DNA of 59,859 nucleotides from Haplomitrium mnioides (GCA_049999725.1 JBNGIS010005747.1:1-59859), one strand, 5' to 3'. Positions 8,900 to 21,289 are shown, numbered from the stretch's first letter. Notes: a model not told the origin generated them from the sequence alone. Numbers and translations are program-made.

Positions 8900-11800
8900 A
8901 AACATGGGATCTTTTGAGAATATAGGACTAGACTACTATGATATCTAGAAGTGGAGTTCATACTCTACTATAAGATCTAGAAGTAGAGAAGGGTACTATA
9001 AGATATTGTATGAACAAAAGACTAGGCTACTTTGAGATCTAGAAGTAGGGTTAAGTACTGTGAGATATATGGTATTTTGAGATTGTAGGGAAACATGAGA
9101 TCCTTTGAGTACAAAAAATTAGGCTACCATGAGAATAAGAAGTAGAGTTGGGTACTTTAAGGAGTTTTGAGAACAGAAGACTAGCCTAGCCTGAGATTGT
9201 CGAGGGGATCTTTTGAAATGTAAGACTAGGCTACTATGAGATCCAAAAGTTGAGTTGAATACTCTGAGATGTTTTCACAACAAAAGACTAGGCTACTTTG
9301 AGATCTGGAAGTAGAATTGGGCACTCTAAGAGGTTTTGAGAACATAAGACTAGGCTACTTTTAGATGTAGAAGTAGAGTTGGGTACTCTCAGATCTTTTG
9401 AAAACATAAGACTCAAGAAGTATGAGATAGGGAGGAAACCTTGGATCTTTTAAGAACATAAGACTAGGCCATATTGAGATCAGGAAGTAGAGTTAGGTAT
9501 TGTGAGATCTTTTGAGAACATAAGACCATGGTAGCATGAGATTGTTGGGTATCATGGTTTCTTTTTGAGAGCATAAGCCTAGGTTGCTTTGAGATTAGGA
9601 AGTAGAGCTGGCTAATCTAAGATCTTTTGAGAACACAAGTCTAGGATAGCATGAGACTGTCGGGAATTAAAGGATCTTTTCATAACATAAGACTAGGATG
9701 ATATGAAATCTAGAAGTAGAGTTGGGTACTCTCGGATCTTTTGAGATCATAAAACTAGGGTGGTATAAGATTTTCGAGAAACATGAGATCTTTTGAGAAC
9801 AAGAAACTAGGCTACAATGAGAAAAAGAAGTAGAGTTGGGTACTTTGAGATGTTTTGAGAACATAAGACTGAGGTAGCATAAGATTGTCGAGAAATTTGG
9901 CATCTTTTGAAAATAGAAGACAAGGTTACTATGAGATCTAGAGGTAGAGTTGAGTTCTTTGAGATGTTTTCAGAATAGAAGACTAGGCTACTATGAGATC
10001 TAGAAGTTGAGCTGGGTGTTTTGAGATCTTTTGAGAACATAAAACTAGGTTGCTTTGAGATCTAGAATTAGAGTTGGGTACTTTGAGATCTCTTGAAAAC
10101 ATAAGACAAGTGTAGTATGAGATTGCGAGGATATATTGGATCTTTTAAGAACACAAGACTAGGCTACATTGAGTTCGAGAAGTAGAGTTGGGTATTGTGA
10201 GATCTTTTGAGAACATAAGATTAGGGTAGTATGAAGTTGTCGGAAATTATGGGATCATTTGAGAACATAAAACCAAGCTACCATGAGATCTAGAAGTAGA
10301 GTTGGGTCCCAAAAGATCTTTTGAGAAAAGACGATTAGGGTAGTATGAGATTGTCAAGAAATATGGGATCTCTTGAGAGCATTAGACTAGGCTACTTTGA
10401 CATCTAGAAGTTGAGTTAGGTACCTTGAGATCTTTTGAGAGCAAAACACTAGGGTAATATGAGTTTTAAAAGAGTCATGGGATCTTTTGAGAACATAGGA
10501 CTAGGCTACTTTGAGAAGTAGAATAAGAGTTGGGTACCATAAGATCTTTTTCAAAACAAAAGACTAGGGTTGTATGAGATTTTCAGGAAACATTGGACCT
10601 TTTGAGAACATAAGACTAGGCTCTTATGATATCTAGAAGTAGAGTTGGCACTCTACTATGAGATCTAGAAGTAGAGAAGGGTACTGTCAGATCTTTTAAG
10701 AACAAAAGACTACGCTACTTTGAGATCTAGAAGTAGGGTTAGGTAATGTGAGATATTTTGAGAACATCATACTATAGTATTGTGAGATTGTCGGGAAACA
10801 TGAGATCTTTTGAGTACAAAAAACTAGGCTACTATGAGAATAAGAAGTAGAGTTAGGTACTTTGAGATCTTTTGAGAAGATAAGACTAGTGTAGCATGAG
10901 ATTGTCGGGGGGATCTTTTGAAACTTAAAACTAGGCTACTGTGAGATCTAAAAGTTGAGTTAAATACTCTAAGATGTTTTTAAAACATAAGACTAGACTA
11001 CTATGAGATCTAGAAGTAGAGTTGGGTACTCTTAAATCTTTTGAGAGCATAAGACTAAGCTACTTTGAGATGTAGAAGTAGAGTTGGGTACTCTCAAATC
11101 TTTTGAAAACATAAGACTCAAGAAGTTTGATAATGAGGAAACCTTGGATCTCTTAAGAACATAAGACTAGGCTACATTGAGATCAAGAAGTAGAGTTGGG
11201 TACTGTGAGATCTTTAGAGAACATAAGACCATGGTAGCATGAGATTGTCGGGCATCATGGGTTCTTTTGAGAACATAAGCCTAGGCTACTTTGAGATCAA
11301 GAAGTAGAGTTGGGTAATGTGATATCTTTTGAGAACAAAAGTCTAGGGTAATTTGAGATTGTTGGGAATTATAGGATCTTTTGAGAACATAAGACTAGGC
11401 TACTATGAGATCTAGAAGTAGAGTTGGGCACTCTTGGATCTTTTGAGAACAAAAGACTAGGGTGGTATGAGATTTTCAAGAAACATGAGATATTTTTATT
11501 ACAGGAAAGTAGGCTACTATAAGAATAAGAAGTAGACTCGGGTGGTCTGAGATGTTTTGAGAACATAAGACTAGGTTAGCATAAGATTGTCAAGAAATCT
11601 GGGATCTTTTTTAAACATAGAACTAGGCTACTATGAGATCTAGAAGTAGAGTGAGGTTCTCTAAGATCTTTTAAGAATAGAAGACTAGGCTACTATGAGA
11701 TCTAAAAGTTGAGATCTTTTGAGAGCATTAGACTAGGTTGCTTTGGAATCTAGAATCAGAGTTGGGTACTTTGAGATCTTTTGAGAACATAAGACTAGTG

Positions 11801-13400
11801 TAGTATGAGATTGTGAGGATACATTGGGTCTTTTAAGAACATAAGACTAGACTATATTGAGTTAGCGAAGTAGAGTTGGGTACTGTGAGATCTTTTGAGA
11901 ATATAAGACTAGAGTAGTAAGAGATTGTCAGGTATCATGGGATCTTTTGAGAACATAAGACTAGGCTACTTTGAGATCTAGAATTAGAGCTTGGTACTCT
12001 TAGATCTTTTGAGAATACTAGACTAGGGTAGCATGAAGTTGTAGGGAATTATGGGATCATTTGAGAACATAAAACTAGGCTACTTTGAGATCTAGAAGTA
12101 GAGTTGGGTACTATAAGATATTTTGAGAAAATAAGATTAGGGGAGTATGAGATTTTCAAGAAACATGGGATCTTTTAAGAGCATTAGACTAGGCTACTTT
12201 GACATCTAGAAGTTGAGTTTGGTACCTTGAGATCTTTTGAGAACAAAACACTAGGGTAGCATGAGTTTTTCGAGAGTTATGGGATCTTTTGAGAACATAG
12301 AACTAGGCTACTTTGAGATCTAGAAGAAGAATTGGGTACTAGAAGATCTTTTGAGAACACAAGACTAGGGTTGTATGAGAATTTTGGGAGTCACGCGATC
12401 TTTTGAAAACAAAAGATTAGGCTACCATGAGATCTAGAAATAGAGTTGGGTACTCTGAGATTTTTTGAGAACATAAGACTATGGTAGTGTGAGATTGTGA
12501 GGTATAATGGGATCTTTTGAGAACATAAGACTAGGGTACTATGAGATCTAGTAGTAGAGTTGTGTACCATGAGGTCTTTTGAGAACAAAGGATTAGGGTA
12601 GTATGAGATTTTCACAAAACATGGGATCTTTTGAGAACATAAAACTAGGCTACTTTGAGATCTAGAAGTAAAGTTTGATACTCTAAGATCTTTTGAGAAC
12701 AAAAAACTAGGGTTGTGTGAGTTTTTTGGGAGTCATGGGATCTTTTGAGAATATAACACTAGGCTACTTTGAGATCTTGAAGTAGAGTTGGGTACTATGA
12801 GATCTTTTCAGAACATAAGACTAGGGTAGTATGAGTTTGTTGGGAGTTATGGGATCTTTTCAGATTATAAGACTAGGATACTATGAGATCTAGAAGTAGA
12901 GTTGGGTGCTTCGAGATCTTTTGAGAACATAAGACTAGGCTACTATGAGTTCTAAAAGTAGAGTTGGGTACTATGAGATCTTTTGAGAATCTAAGAGTAA
13001 GGTGGCATGAGACTGTCAGGAAACATGAGACCTTTTGAGAACAAAAAAATTGGCTACCATGAGAATAAGAAGTAGAGTTGGGTACTCTAAGATCTTTGAG
13101 AACATAAGACTAGGGTAGCATGAGATTGTCAAGAAATCTAGAATCTTTTGAAAACATAAGACTAGGCTACTATGAGATCTAGAAGTAGAGTTGAGTACTC
13201 TAAGATTTTTTCAAAACATATGACTAGGCTACTATGAGATCTAAAAGTTGAATTGGGTACTTGGAGATCTTTTGAGAACATAAGACTAGGCTACTTTGAG
13301 ATCTAGAAGTAAATTTGGGTGCTTTGAGATCCTTTGAGAACAAAAGACTACTGTAGTATGAGATTGTGATGATACATAGTCTTCTCAGAACATGAGACTA
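8900..13400. repeat. ~1.69 kb higher-order period within satellite block A
   Basis: Rare variants recur about 1.69-1.70 kb apart. The truncated fusion around GGCACTCTACTATGAGATC (about 10648) has a counterpart near 8958. AGACTCAAGAAG occurs at 9411 and 11114. The GAGGATA variant occurs at about 10126, 11814 and, less regularly, near 13367 and 14441. At least two long copies are supported; the third is shorter or rearranged. Confidence 0.6.
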
Positions 13401-16400
13401 GGCTACATTGAGATCGAGAAGTAGAGTTGGGTACTTTGAGATCTTTTGAGAACATAAGACAATGATAGTATGAGATTGTAGGGTATTAGGGGTTCTTTTG
13501 AGAACATAAGACTACTCTACATTGAGATCGAGAAGTAGAGTTGGGTGCTTTGAGATCTTTTGAGAACATATGACTATGGTAGTCAGAGATTGTTGGGTAT
13601 TGTGGGTTCTTTTTAGAACATAAGACTAGGCTACTTTGAGATCAAGAAGTAGAGTTAGGTAATCAGAGATCTTTTGAGAACAAAAGTCTAGGGTAGTATG
13701 AGATTGTTAAGAAACATGGTCTCTTTTGAGAACATAAAACTAGTCTATTGTAAGATCTAGAAGTAGAGTTGGGCACTCTCAGATCTTTTGAGACCATAAG
13801 ATAAGGGTAGCATGAGATTGTCAGGAATTGTAGGATCTTCTACAAACATAGGACGAGGGTACTATGAGATCTAGAAGTAGAGTTGGGTACTGAAAGATCT
13901 TTTGAAAACAAAAGATTAGGGTAGTATGAGATTTTTGGGAAACATGTGATCTTTTGAGACCATAATACTAGGCTTGTTTAATGTCGTGAAGTAGAGTAGT
14001 ATACTTTGACATCTTTTGAGAACATAAGACTAGGGTAGCATGAGTTTGTCGGGAGTTATGGGATCTTTTGAGATTATAAGACTAGGATGCCATGAGTTGT
14101 AGAAGTAGAGTTGGGTGTTGTGAGATCTTTTGAGAACAAAAAACTTCGCTACTATTAGAATAAGAAGTAGAGTTGAGTACTCTGAGATCTTTGAAAACAT
14201 AAGACTAGGGTAGCATGACATTGTTGGGAAATCTGGAGTCTTTTGAAAACATAAGACTAGGCTACTATGAGATCTAGAAGTAGAATTGAGTACTTTGAGA
14301 TCTTTTCAAAACATAAGACTAGGCTATAGTGACATCTAGAAGTAGAGTTGGGTACTTGGAGATCTTTTGAGAATATAAGACTAAGCTACAGTAACTTTGA
14401 GATCTTTTGAGAACATAATACTACTACAATATGAGATTGTGAGGATACATAAGGTCTCTTAAGAATAAAAGACTAGGCTACATTGAGATCGAGAAGTAGA
14501 CTTTGGTACTATGAGATCTTTTGAGAGCATAAGACAAGGGTAGTATGATATTGTTGGGCATTATGGGATCTTTGAGAACATAAGACTAGGCTACATTGAC
14601 ATCGAGAAGTAGAGTTGGGTACTGTGAGATCTTTTGAGAGCATAAGACTATAGCAGTATGAGATTATCAAGTATCATATGTTCTTTTCAGAGCATAAGAC
14701 TAGGCTACCTTGAAATCAAGAAGTGGAGTTGGATAACTTGAGATCCTTTGAGAACAAAAGACTAGGGTAGTAAAAGATTTTCGGGAAACATGGGATCTTT
14801 TGAGAACATAAGACTAGGCTACTATAGGATCTAGAGGTAGAGTTGGGCACTCTCGGATCTTTTGAGACCATAAAACTAGGGAAGTATGAGATTGTCAAGA
14901 ATTAGAGGATCTCCTACAAACATAAGACGAGGCTACAATGAGATCTAGAAGCAGAGTTTGGTACTACAAGATATTTTGAAAACAAAAGATTTGGGCAACA
15001 TGAGATTGTTGGGAAATATGGTATCTTTTGAGAACAAAAGACTAGGCTACTTTGAGATCTTGAAGTAGAGTCGGGTACCATGAGATCTTTTGAGATGTCG
15101 GCCGGGTTTGTCTGAGTTTTTTTTAATTTTTGTGAATCCTGAGCTTCCAAGCCTGGTTGATTCTTTCAGTTTGTGTTAGCCTGTTGTGTTTTATTCTATT
15201 TTATTGCTTTAGTGTTGTTGTGACAATCCTACACCTCTCTACTCTTTCCCCTTTTCCTTCTCTTCCTTTCTTTTCTGCTTTCCCCAAAGGATGTTCTGGA
15301 TCATGCAATGCAAGGGGGAGCCCTGTGGAAACCAGAGGAGACAAGCAAGAGGGCTAGTAGGAGGATCAAAGGAACTTGCAGCAATGAGGCAGAGGCAGGG
15401 CTGACAAGGGAGAGCAAGAAGACTCAAGCCGATGTGAGAGGGAAATCAGAAGAAAGGAGCTAGCCACAATCGAGGAGGAATCCACGGGAGGAGTACGGGA
15501 GATGAAGGCGATGGGGTAAAAGTTGGGATGCAGAACGGAGGAGCCAACATTTTGGACCACTGCATCCTCAATTCACAACCATTTGTGGTCTGCAACATCT
15601 TGATAGAGAGAAGAGCTTGAGGCAATCGTAGTGCAACTTGAATCGAAGAGAATGGGGTAGAACTAAGGAAGAACGACCCTCGGGAAGTCAACCGAAGGCC
15701 GCAGTCCCGATGATTCCATGGAGCACTATGGAAACGTGGCAGCCCACCGCACTCCGAGGAATCCCACGGACGACATGGCAGCTCTTGCGGGTCTGAAGAG
15801 TTCGACGGGATCTCGCCTCCCTACATGGGGATCCCCAGTTAAAGGGGATCCGATCAGCCTCCCTATGTGGGCTCCCCACTTAACAGAGATCCGTGAAGGA
15901 AGGTTCGACGGGTCCAAAGTGATGGCGAAACAAGGATAAGCAAAGCAGTGACCAGACAAAGAGGTGGCTTGTCACTATTCCGGCCGCATGGAGGGTTCCT
16001 CAAAGGCTAAGCGGGAAGGGCGAAGCGGCGGCTGACAAAGCGAAGACTTGTCACTATTACGGCAGCATGGAGGATTCCTTAAGGCAACTGCGAGGCTAAG
16101 CGAAAAGGGCAAAACAACGACGGATCATAGTTACGGACTCAAGGACTCCGTGGGGAGCTGCGAAAACATGGCAGTCCCACCGCGCCTCACGGATTCATGG
16201 ACATGTGGCATTCCTAGAAAGTCCGCGGGACTTAGCGGAAAATGGAGAAACCCCAGGTAAACGGGTTCCGATTAGCCTCCCTAAGTGGGGAGCTCCTGTT
16301 AACTGGGTTCCGATCAGCCACCCTACATGGGGAGCCCACTTAACGTGGATCCGACGGGAAGCTGAAACGGAGACCAAGGAATGAAGGGCGAAATGACGCT

Positions 16401-16975
16401 ATATTGCTGATCTGGCAAAGCGGGGGAAAGTTCGATAGAGTAAGGTCTGAAAGTTCGACGGGAATCTGCGGCGCATATCGTTCTTATCACGAGGGGATTG
16501 TAAATCGGCGATATAGTGAAGGTCTGACAAGACGAAGAGCTGGGGTGCCGAAAAAGTGATTTGACGACGATCCGACAAGAATAAGATCAAAGATGGCCGA
16601 AAGGGTGATCAAATGAAGTTTCGGCCAATGGAAGATTAAAATAGTGAAAAGGTGATTCATCGACAATATGGCCACGGGAAGATGAGGAAATGGCGAAAAG
16701 GCGATAAAGCGACAATCCGGCTAGAGGAAGAAGTGAGGGACCAGCAGTCGAAAGGGTGACGTATCGTAGTTTCGGCATTGGCAAGGACAAAAGTTCGACG
16801 GGGCGAACTGAAAGTTCGAAGGGGAATAGTCTGTTATAGTTCTTATATCAAGCGCAGAAAAGAGTTGAGCGAAGGAAGTCTCAGTTCTTATAGCGAGCGG
16901 GTTTTGAACCGGCGATCAAAGGTACCGTTCTTACTCGGCGATTGAATTATTTGACAGATGACGTGGTGATCGTAG

Positions 16976-17195
16976 GTGATCCAAGGGTTGCTGCGGGTCA
17001 GCGACGGGTCAACTTCGGAGTCTTGTCATTGCGTCGGTCCACCTACCCCTTTGCGGGGCGGCGTTGGACGGCGCAGTATCAGATGACGTGGCGACCAGAG
17101 GTGATCCAAGGGTTCCTATGGGTCAACTTCAGAGTCCGGTCATTGTGTCGGTCCGCCTACCCTTTTGCGGGGCAGCGTCGGATGACGCTGTGCTG
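16976..17195. repeat. ~125 bp tandem duplication inside the LTR of element 1
   Basis: GTGATCCAAGGG occurs at 16976 and 17101, each followed by a GGTCAACTTC(A/G)GAGTC stretch and a C(G/T)CCTACCC stretch. The same doublet is present in the 3' LTR near 22650-22860, so it predates the insertion. Confidence 0.7.
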
Positions 17196-18876
17196 ATGAC
17201 GTGGTAGGCAGGACACGTGGCGACTTATGGTGTTCCGAGAGCGACGGCGAATTTCCGAAGGGCGATGGCGAATTTCCAAAGAGCAACGGCGGGGTTCCGA
17301 GGGAGTTTGCACACACGTGGCAACATGTGGTGTTCCGAGAGCGACAGCGATGGCGAAGTTCTGATGATTGACGGCGCGGTTCCGGTGGAGTTTGCGGACA
17401 CGTGGCAGCTTGCGGGAGTCCGTGAGCTCTTGCGGAAGCATGGCAGCTTGCGGGGGTCTGCGGGTGATCGCGGGGGCATAACAACAAGGAGAATCAAGGA
17501 AAAATTAGGAATCTCCTCGCGAGATGCGACGGTTGGCCAATCTACGGGGTCGACCTACAAATCCAATCCTATCCCAAGTAAATCTCTTCGGATTTCTCTG
17601 CGGAAAGACCTCCTCGACAACTACTTCGGGTCTGTGCTCGAACTGATGCTTCAAAGGAGTTGAACCAGGATTGCGACGGGATTGCTGAGGCGTTCAAACG
17701 ACGAGGCGATCTTGATCGCAAATCCGCAAAGGAGAGCACTACAAATCGAAGGCAGGGTTCAGCCAAGAGTTCTTCGAAAGTCTTCCTTACCCAATCCTGA
17801 ATGCTTCAATTGATACCGTGAGATGCGGGTTGACTGACATGTGTCAGGTGCTCAAGAAACAGAGGCCAATGAGAAAAACGGCCAAGTCCAATGAGGAGGA
17901 AAAATGCGTTCTTGATCAAGAAACCGTTGGGAGTGACGCGCGCTGCATGGGGGGTATAGTTGGGATCGCTGCCAGATTGAAGGGGTTGTTGTTCATGCAA
18001 AATTGAGAGTGGGAGACCAAACTCGAGAGGAAGGGGCAACAAGGTGGAGAGGAGAGGAGTCCAAGAAAGACTCACATGAGGGAGTGGACTCGTGCAGGGG
18101 GGACCAGCGGGGGTGGAGGTGGACTGGAGAGGCGCTGAGAATCGCTGAGCGTGGAGCTCTAGAGTCTCAGGCGATCCAGGTGGACTCATCGTTGCAGGTG
18201 GACCAAGCATTCGGAGGTGGATCGCTATTTGAATCTGAAGGGAGTTCTGTCGTCTTGAATTTGTGGGAGGCTGCCAAGGGGGGATCTTGAGGTCATCTCA
18301 GCTTGGTCCGTGCAGGAGCATCAATCCTAGGTGCGCTTGGGGGCATTTTTGATCTTATTTCTCAAGTGGAGTCAAGAGAGGAGTGGCTGTGTTAGTGCAT
18401 GTGCGCTGCATAGAATATCTAGTTAAGGCTCAAGGTGGAGTGATGGCCAGCAGTCGAGAGAACTGTCTTCCAGAGGTGGAAGTTAAAGAAATCCTCTTCC
18501 AAGCCTGAGGAAGTAAATTCAGGGCTTCTCGCGAGGGAAGTTGAAAAACTATTTGACTGAGGTTGGGTTGCTGAGGGATTGGAGGAGAACTGGAGTGGCT
18601 GATGGGAGCTGAAAGAGGATTGATCGATTCTTGAGAGGGGGAAGAAGATTATATTGTTGGCAGGGCAGTGTGCAAGACCAGTGTTTTCCTGTTTTATGTG
18701 TGTTGTTTAGAGTTATGTTCTGTTTGTAGTTCTGTTATAGTCTTAGTTGTAGAAGACATGTATTACATTTGTCCAATCTTGAGCACGCCATGGACAAGGG
18801 AAGTCAGGACTACCCACATTGTAATTGTGCTATTTGGATACTAGGACTTGCTCCCTTTTGCATAACAAAGTGATTG

Positions 18877-18892
18877 GGTCCAGTTCTGGACC
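18877..18892. promoter_or_regulatory. Conserved 16 bp palindrome in the LTR
   Basis: GGTCCAGTTCTGGACC is a near-perfect inverted repeat with TT at its centre. Its core is kept in the LTRs of element 2 (about 36357 and 46318) and is altered by one base in the 3' LTR of element 1 (about 24547). It lies ~450-500 bp before the LTR end, so a regulatory protein site is possible. Confidence 0.3.
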
Positions 18893-19249
18893 GCAGAATT
18901 ATAAGACAAAGTGGTTCAACAACATTACAGTCTTTCTGTGGGTGGTTTGAGGAAATGGATGTGTATGAGCAGGTGGGTTGTTGAGGCAATCGTGGGCTAG
19001 TGGCCAAGATCATAAGGCAACCACAAATCAACCAGGGTTTCCCAAGAGACCACTGCAGCCAAGAATTGGATGCTCTGTCCCATCGTCCCCTGTCTTCCAA
19101 GTGGCACCTTTCGAGGTTAAGGCCTGAAGAAGGGGTGTGACCAGCATCTGTGGGCATTGGAGGTGTTGTGCTTGGGTGTTGTGGAGTGTTGTGCAGTCTT
19201 TCCTGTCTAGTAAGCAGAAGTTAGGGTCCATTCGGTGCAAAACCCCTTC

Positions 19250-19258
19250 TATAAAAGG
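19250..19258 (+). promoter_or_regulatory. TATA-box candidate of the LTR promoter, element 1
   Basis: TATAAAAGG lies 78 bp before the LTR end. The other three LTRs have CATAAAAGG at the matching place (24920-24928, 36767-36775, 46726-46734). The start of transcription would fall inside the last ~50 bp of the LTR; this is inferred from position only. Confidence 0.4.
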
Positions 19259-19345
19259 TCCCGAAACACTAAGTCAGCCATTAATCGGGGGTAACTCCGT
19301 CGTAAAAGAGTTAAGGCTCCGACCAAGGGGCTGACATACATTTTT

Positions 19346-19363
19346 TGGCGATCACGGTGGGAC
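19346..19363 (+). other. Primer-binding site candidate, element 1
   Basis: TGGCGATCACGGTGGGAC starts 10 bp after the 5' LTR. Plant Ty3/gypsy elements often have TGGCG... at this place, complementary to the 3' CCA end of a tRNA. I could not assign the tRNA. Element 2 has the same site with one difference. Confidence 0.55.
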
Positions 19364-19601
19364 AAAAGAATTCTGGAAAAGTAACCTTGCAGTAATTCGT
19401 TGAGTAAGCAGTGGAGCAAGGAAAGGAATTCTGGAATTCTGGGAGAAGCCTAGCACCAAAAAGGAAAAGAAAGAATAAATAAATAAAGAACCAACAATGA
19501 GGCAACATTCAAAGCATCACTGGTTTACCCGAGTTGAGAGGAGAAGCATGTACCTAGTATAACTCACTCGCTCTCTATGACCTGTCAAGGGTCAATATCT
19601 G

Positions 19602-20528
19602 ATGGAGTTTGAGGAGAGTGAGACTCTCACCCAGCTAGATCAGCTCAGAAAAAAGAGGGGTGAGTCAGTGCTCACATTCTTAGACAGGTTCAATGAGCTG
19701 GTTGTACAGCTCCTATGGCAGCCCACCTCGGATATGCTGTTTGGTTGGTTCATGGCAGCATTGAGGAGGAAAGAGAGAGCATGGATGGAGGTGGCCAAGC
19801 CCACATGTCTTTGGGAGGCAGTTCAAGAGGCCCAGAGATGTGAGGCCTGCGAGGAGAAAGGACCAGCACCATCCAAAACAACAAAGGTAGCCAAGGAAAA
19901 GAAAGGTAAGCACTCCTCTCACCGCAAGCATCGAAGGAAAACCCGGAGATGTGGCGAGTCATATGAAGGAGAAGACCGGCTTTATGAGTACAGGCCATAT
20001 GTGGCAGAAGGACCAGCAAGAGATCAAGCTAAACCAATGGTCCTAACGAGTGCAGATTTCAGGTTTGAATCCAGCCGACTGAATTCAAACCTGGAACTCA
20101 ACAATGAGGTAGAGGTTGCAAACTCCGCCTCAGAGCTGCTTTGTGTAGACGAAGAATTCGAGGAGGAGGCAATCTGCCCTACCACAACAAAGGACACATT
20201 GGAGGGAGAGGCCCACCCCATAAACGAAGAATTCGAGGAGGATTGTTGCTGGTCTAACCTTGAGTCAGACTTACAAGGGGAGTGGAACCCGACCCTTCCA
20301 AGTGAGTGCATGCCTGACCCAGAAGACTCGGTTGAGACAGACGTAGAGCAGGTCTTAAAAGGGGAGTGGGAAGCTGCCCTGTCCCTTTTTGATGAATGCA
20401 GGCTTGCAGAAGAAGACCAGTTTGGGACAGATCAAGAGCAGGTCTTAAAAAGGGAGTGCCCCACTGACAGCTTGCACAAGGACCAATGTGCAGACCAACG
20501 ACATGTCGAGGTTGAAATGCCCCCATAA
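19602..20528 (+). CDS. Gag C-terminal remnant fused to an acidic repeat region (308 codons)
   Basis: The frame opens with ATG at 19602. Residues ~15-80 (KKRGESVLTFLDRFNELVVQ, then GWFMAALRR and AKPTCLWEAVQEAQ) match the second half of a Ty3/gypsy gag capsid domain and align with GWFISALPRS and SKPTCLEQVVEEAQ of element 2. A Lys/Arg-rich stretch (~100-125) follows. From ~165 onward the protein is strongly acidic, with a loose repeat around LQGEW, VLKGEW and VLKREC, each near E/D-rich text. There are no zinc knuckles, protease or polymerase motifs. The capsid N-terminal half is missing and only ~265 bp separate the LTR from this ATG. It is the longest intact frame in the window, but neither expression nor function can be shown. 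Confidence 0.55.
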   Translation: MEFEESETLTQLDQLRKKRGESVLTFLDRFNELVVQLLWQPTSDMLFGWFMAALRRKERAWMEVAKPTCLWEAVQEAQRCEACEEKGPAPSKTTKVAKEKKGKHSSHRKHRRKTRRCGESYEGEDRLYEYRPYVAEGPARDQAKPMVLTSADFRFESSRLNSNLELNNEVEVANSASELLCVDEEFEEEAICPTTTKDTLEGEAHPINEEFEEDCCWSNLESDLQGEWNPTLPSECMPDPEDSVETDVEQVLKGEWEAALSLFDECRLAEEDQFGTDQEQVLKRECPTDSLHKDQCADQRHVEVEMPP

Positions 20529-20870
20529 GAGTAAGAGGAGAACCAAATTGGGGCAGACCTGGGGCAGGACTTGAAAGAGGAGCTCTTCAATTTTGATTTG
20601 ACTAGTGGCAACCTCCAAGACCAGCCACCCTATGCAACTAAAGGAGATCCTCATCAAGTGGGACAGCGGAGGTTATCGGAGGTAGATGGGTGCAACATCG
20701 AGGGCCAGCAACCATCTGAGGTTGAAACTCCACACTAGCTAGTGGAGGAAGTGGACGATATGGAAGAATGGCCAACCTCCCCAAGGGAGCTAACCTCAAG
20801 CCATCGCAAAAATCTGCTCAATACAGAGGAGGATATGAAGGGCAACCCACCAGCACTAGCTCTTGTATAG
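20529..20870 (+). pseudogene. Read-through continuation of the acidic ORF in element 1
   Basis: The same frame continues past TAA 20526-20528 and TAA 20532-20534 as EENQIGADLGQDLKEEL, keeping the acidic repeat character. After a TAG at 20736 it runs on to a TAG at 20868-20870. The original ORF was probably about 420 codons. From 20871 to 21270 I see no coding signal. Confidence 0.4.
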
Positions 20871-21279
20871 TTTTTTTGTGCTACCCCACCAGTCATGTGT
20901 GGTGTTGTTGTTTGTTCTTGTTTTGTTGGGTTAACTTTTGGGGGATTTTTTGTGTTGCCCCCAAAGTGGCACAAGAAAGGCCAGCAGAGTGGCTTGGGGA
21001 AGAGGAACGATAGGTGGCAGCCAGGAGGCCCACAGATCTGGACAGGCATCCAGCTTGCATCAGAATATGTTGACTCATCTTTCATATGGGATCCAGGCCA
21101 GAGTTAGCCATCATGATAGGGTAGGAGTTGTGGGTTGTTTGTCTGTGTGCTGTGTGAGTGAGGCGTTGTGTGGTGACCAGGTTGACTAAAGACAACCAGC
21201 AAGAGAAGTCAAAGCGGCGGCCACGAGGAGGCCAAGAGGATCAGAAGGAGGAAGGTGTTTGCGGGGTCACTGCACAATT

Positions 21280-21289
21280 AAAAGGGGAG
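21280..21289 (+). other. Polypurine tract, element 1
   Basis: AAAAGGGGAG directly precedes the 3' LTR (three bases TTA lie between). The same run is at 42882-42891 in element 2. It is the expected primer site for plus-strand synthesis. Confidence 0.75.

Larger units (their letters stand above)
4743..15095. repeat. Satellite block A (62/52 bp two-subunit satellite)
   Basis: The array alternates two subunits. Subunit A (~62 bp) starts GATCTTTTGAGAACATAAGA, continues CTAGGCTACTATGAGATCTA and ends GAAGTAGAGTTGGGTACTCTGA-like. Subunit B (~52 bp) has the same start, then CTAGGGTAGTATGAGATTGT and CGGGAAACATGG. The first ~37 bp are shared apart from C/G swaps at two sites, so B looks like a shortened or re-ended A. 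One A+B pair is ~114 bp. Copies diverge visibly, and BglII (AGATCT) and XbaI (TCTAGA) sites recur in many copies. Open frames here, mostly on the minus strand, arise because 114 is a multiple of three. The array is interrupted at 15095 by retrotransposon 1. Confidence 0.95.
15096..19336 (+). repeat. 5' LTR of retrotransposon 1 (4241 bp)
   Basis: It begins TGTCGGCCGGG and ends GGGGCTGACA. It holds ~50 bp minisatellite units (AAAGGGTGATC-like, about 16560-16770), two ~125 bp tandem units (16976 and 17101) ending in CCCTTTGCGGGGC-like text, and GC-rich GTGGCAGCTTGCGGG repeats near 17400-17460. The open frames in it (e.g. 17217-17663) are not conserved as proteins in the paired LTR and are treated as chance. 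Confidence 0.9.

Noticed and set aside
4968-15150. Many minus-strand ORFs of 60-103 codons in the satellite
   Set aside because: They all read the same tandem subunits, share one repeating peptide pattern, and end whenever a subunit is truncated or mutated. They are a consequence of the 114 bp period, not genes.
17140-17663. Overlapping ORFs of 84-148 codons on both strands in the LTR of element 1
   Set aside because: They lie in GC-rich short repeats (GTGGCAGCTTGCGGG, GACGGCGGGGTTCC-like), where stops are rare. The paired LTR near 22902-23334 breaks or shortens them, and no protein motif is present.
19713-20311. Minus-strand ORFs opposite the gag/acidic ORF of element 1
   Set aside because: Shadows of the plus-strand frame, which has recognisable gag motifs.
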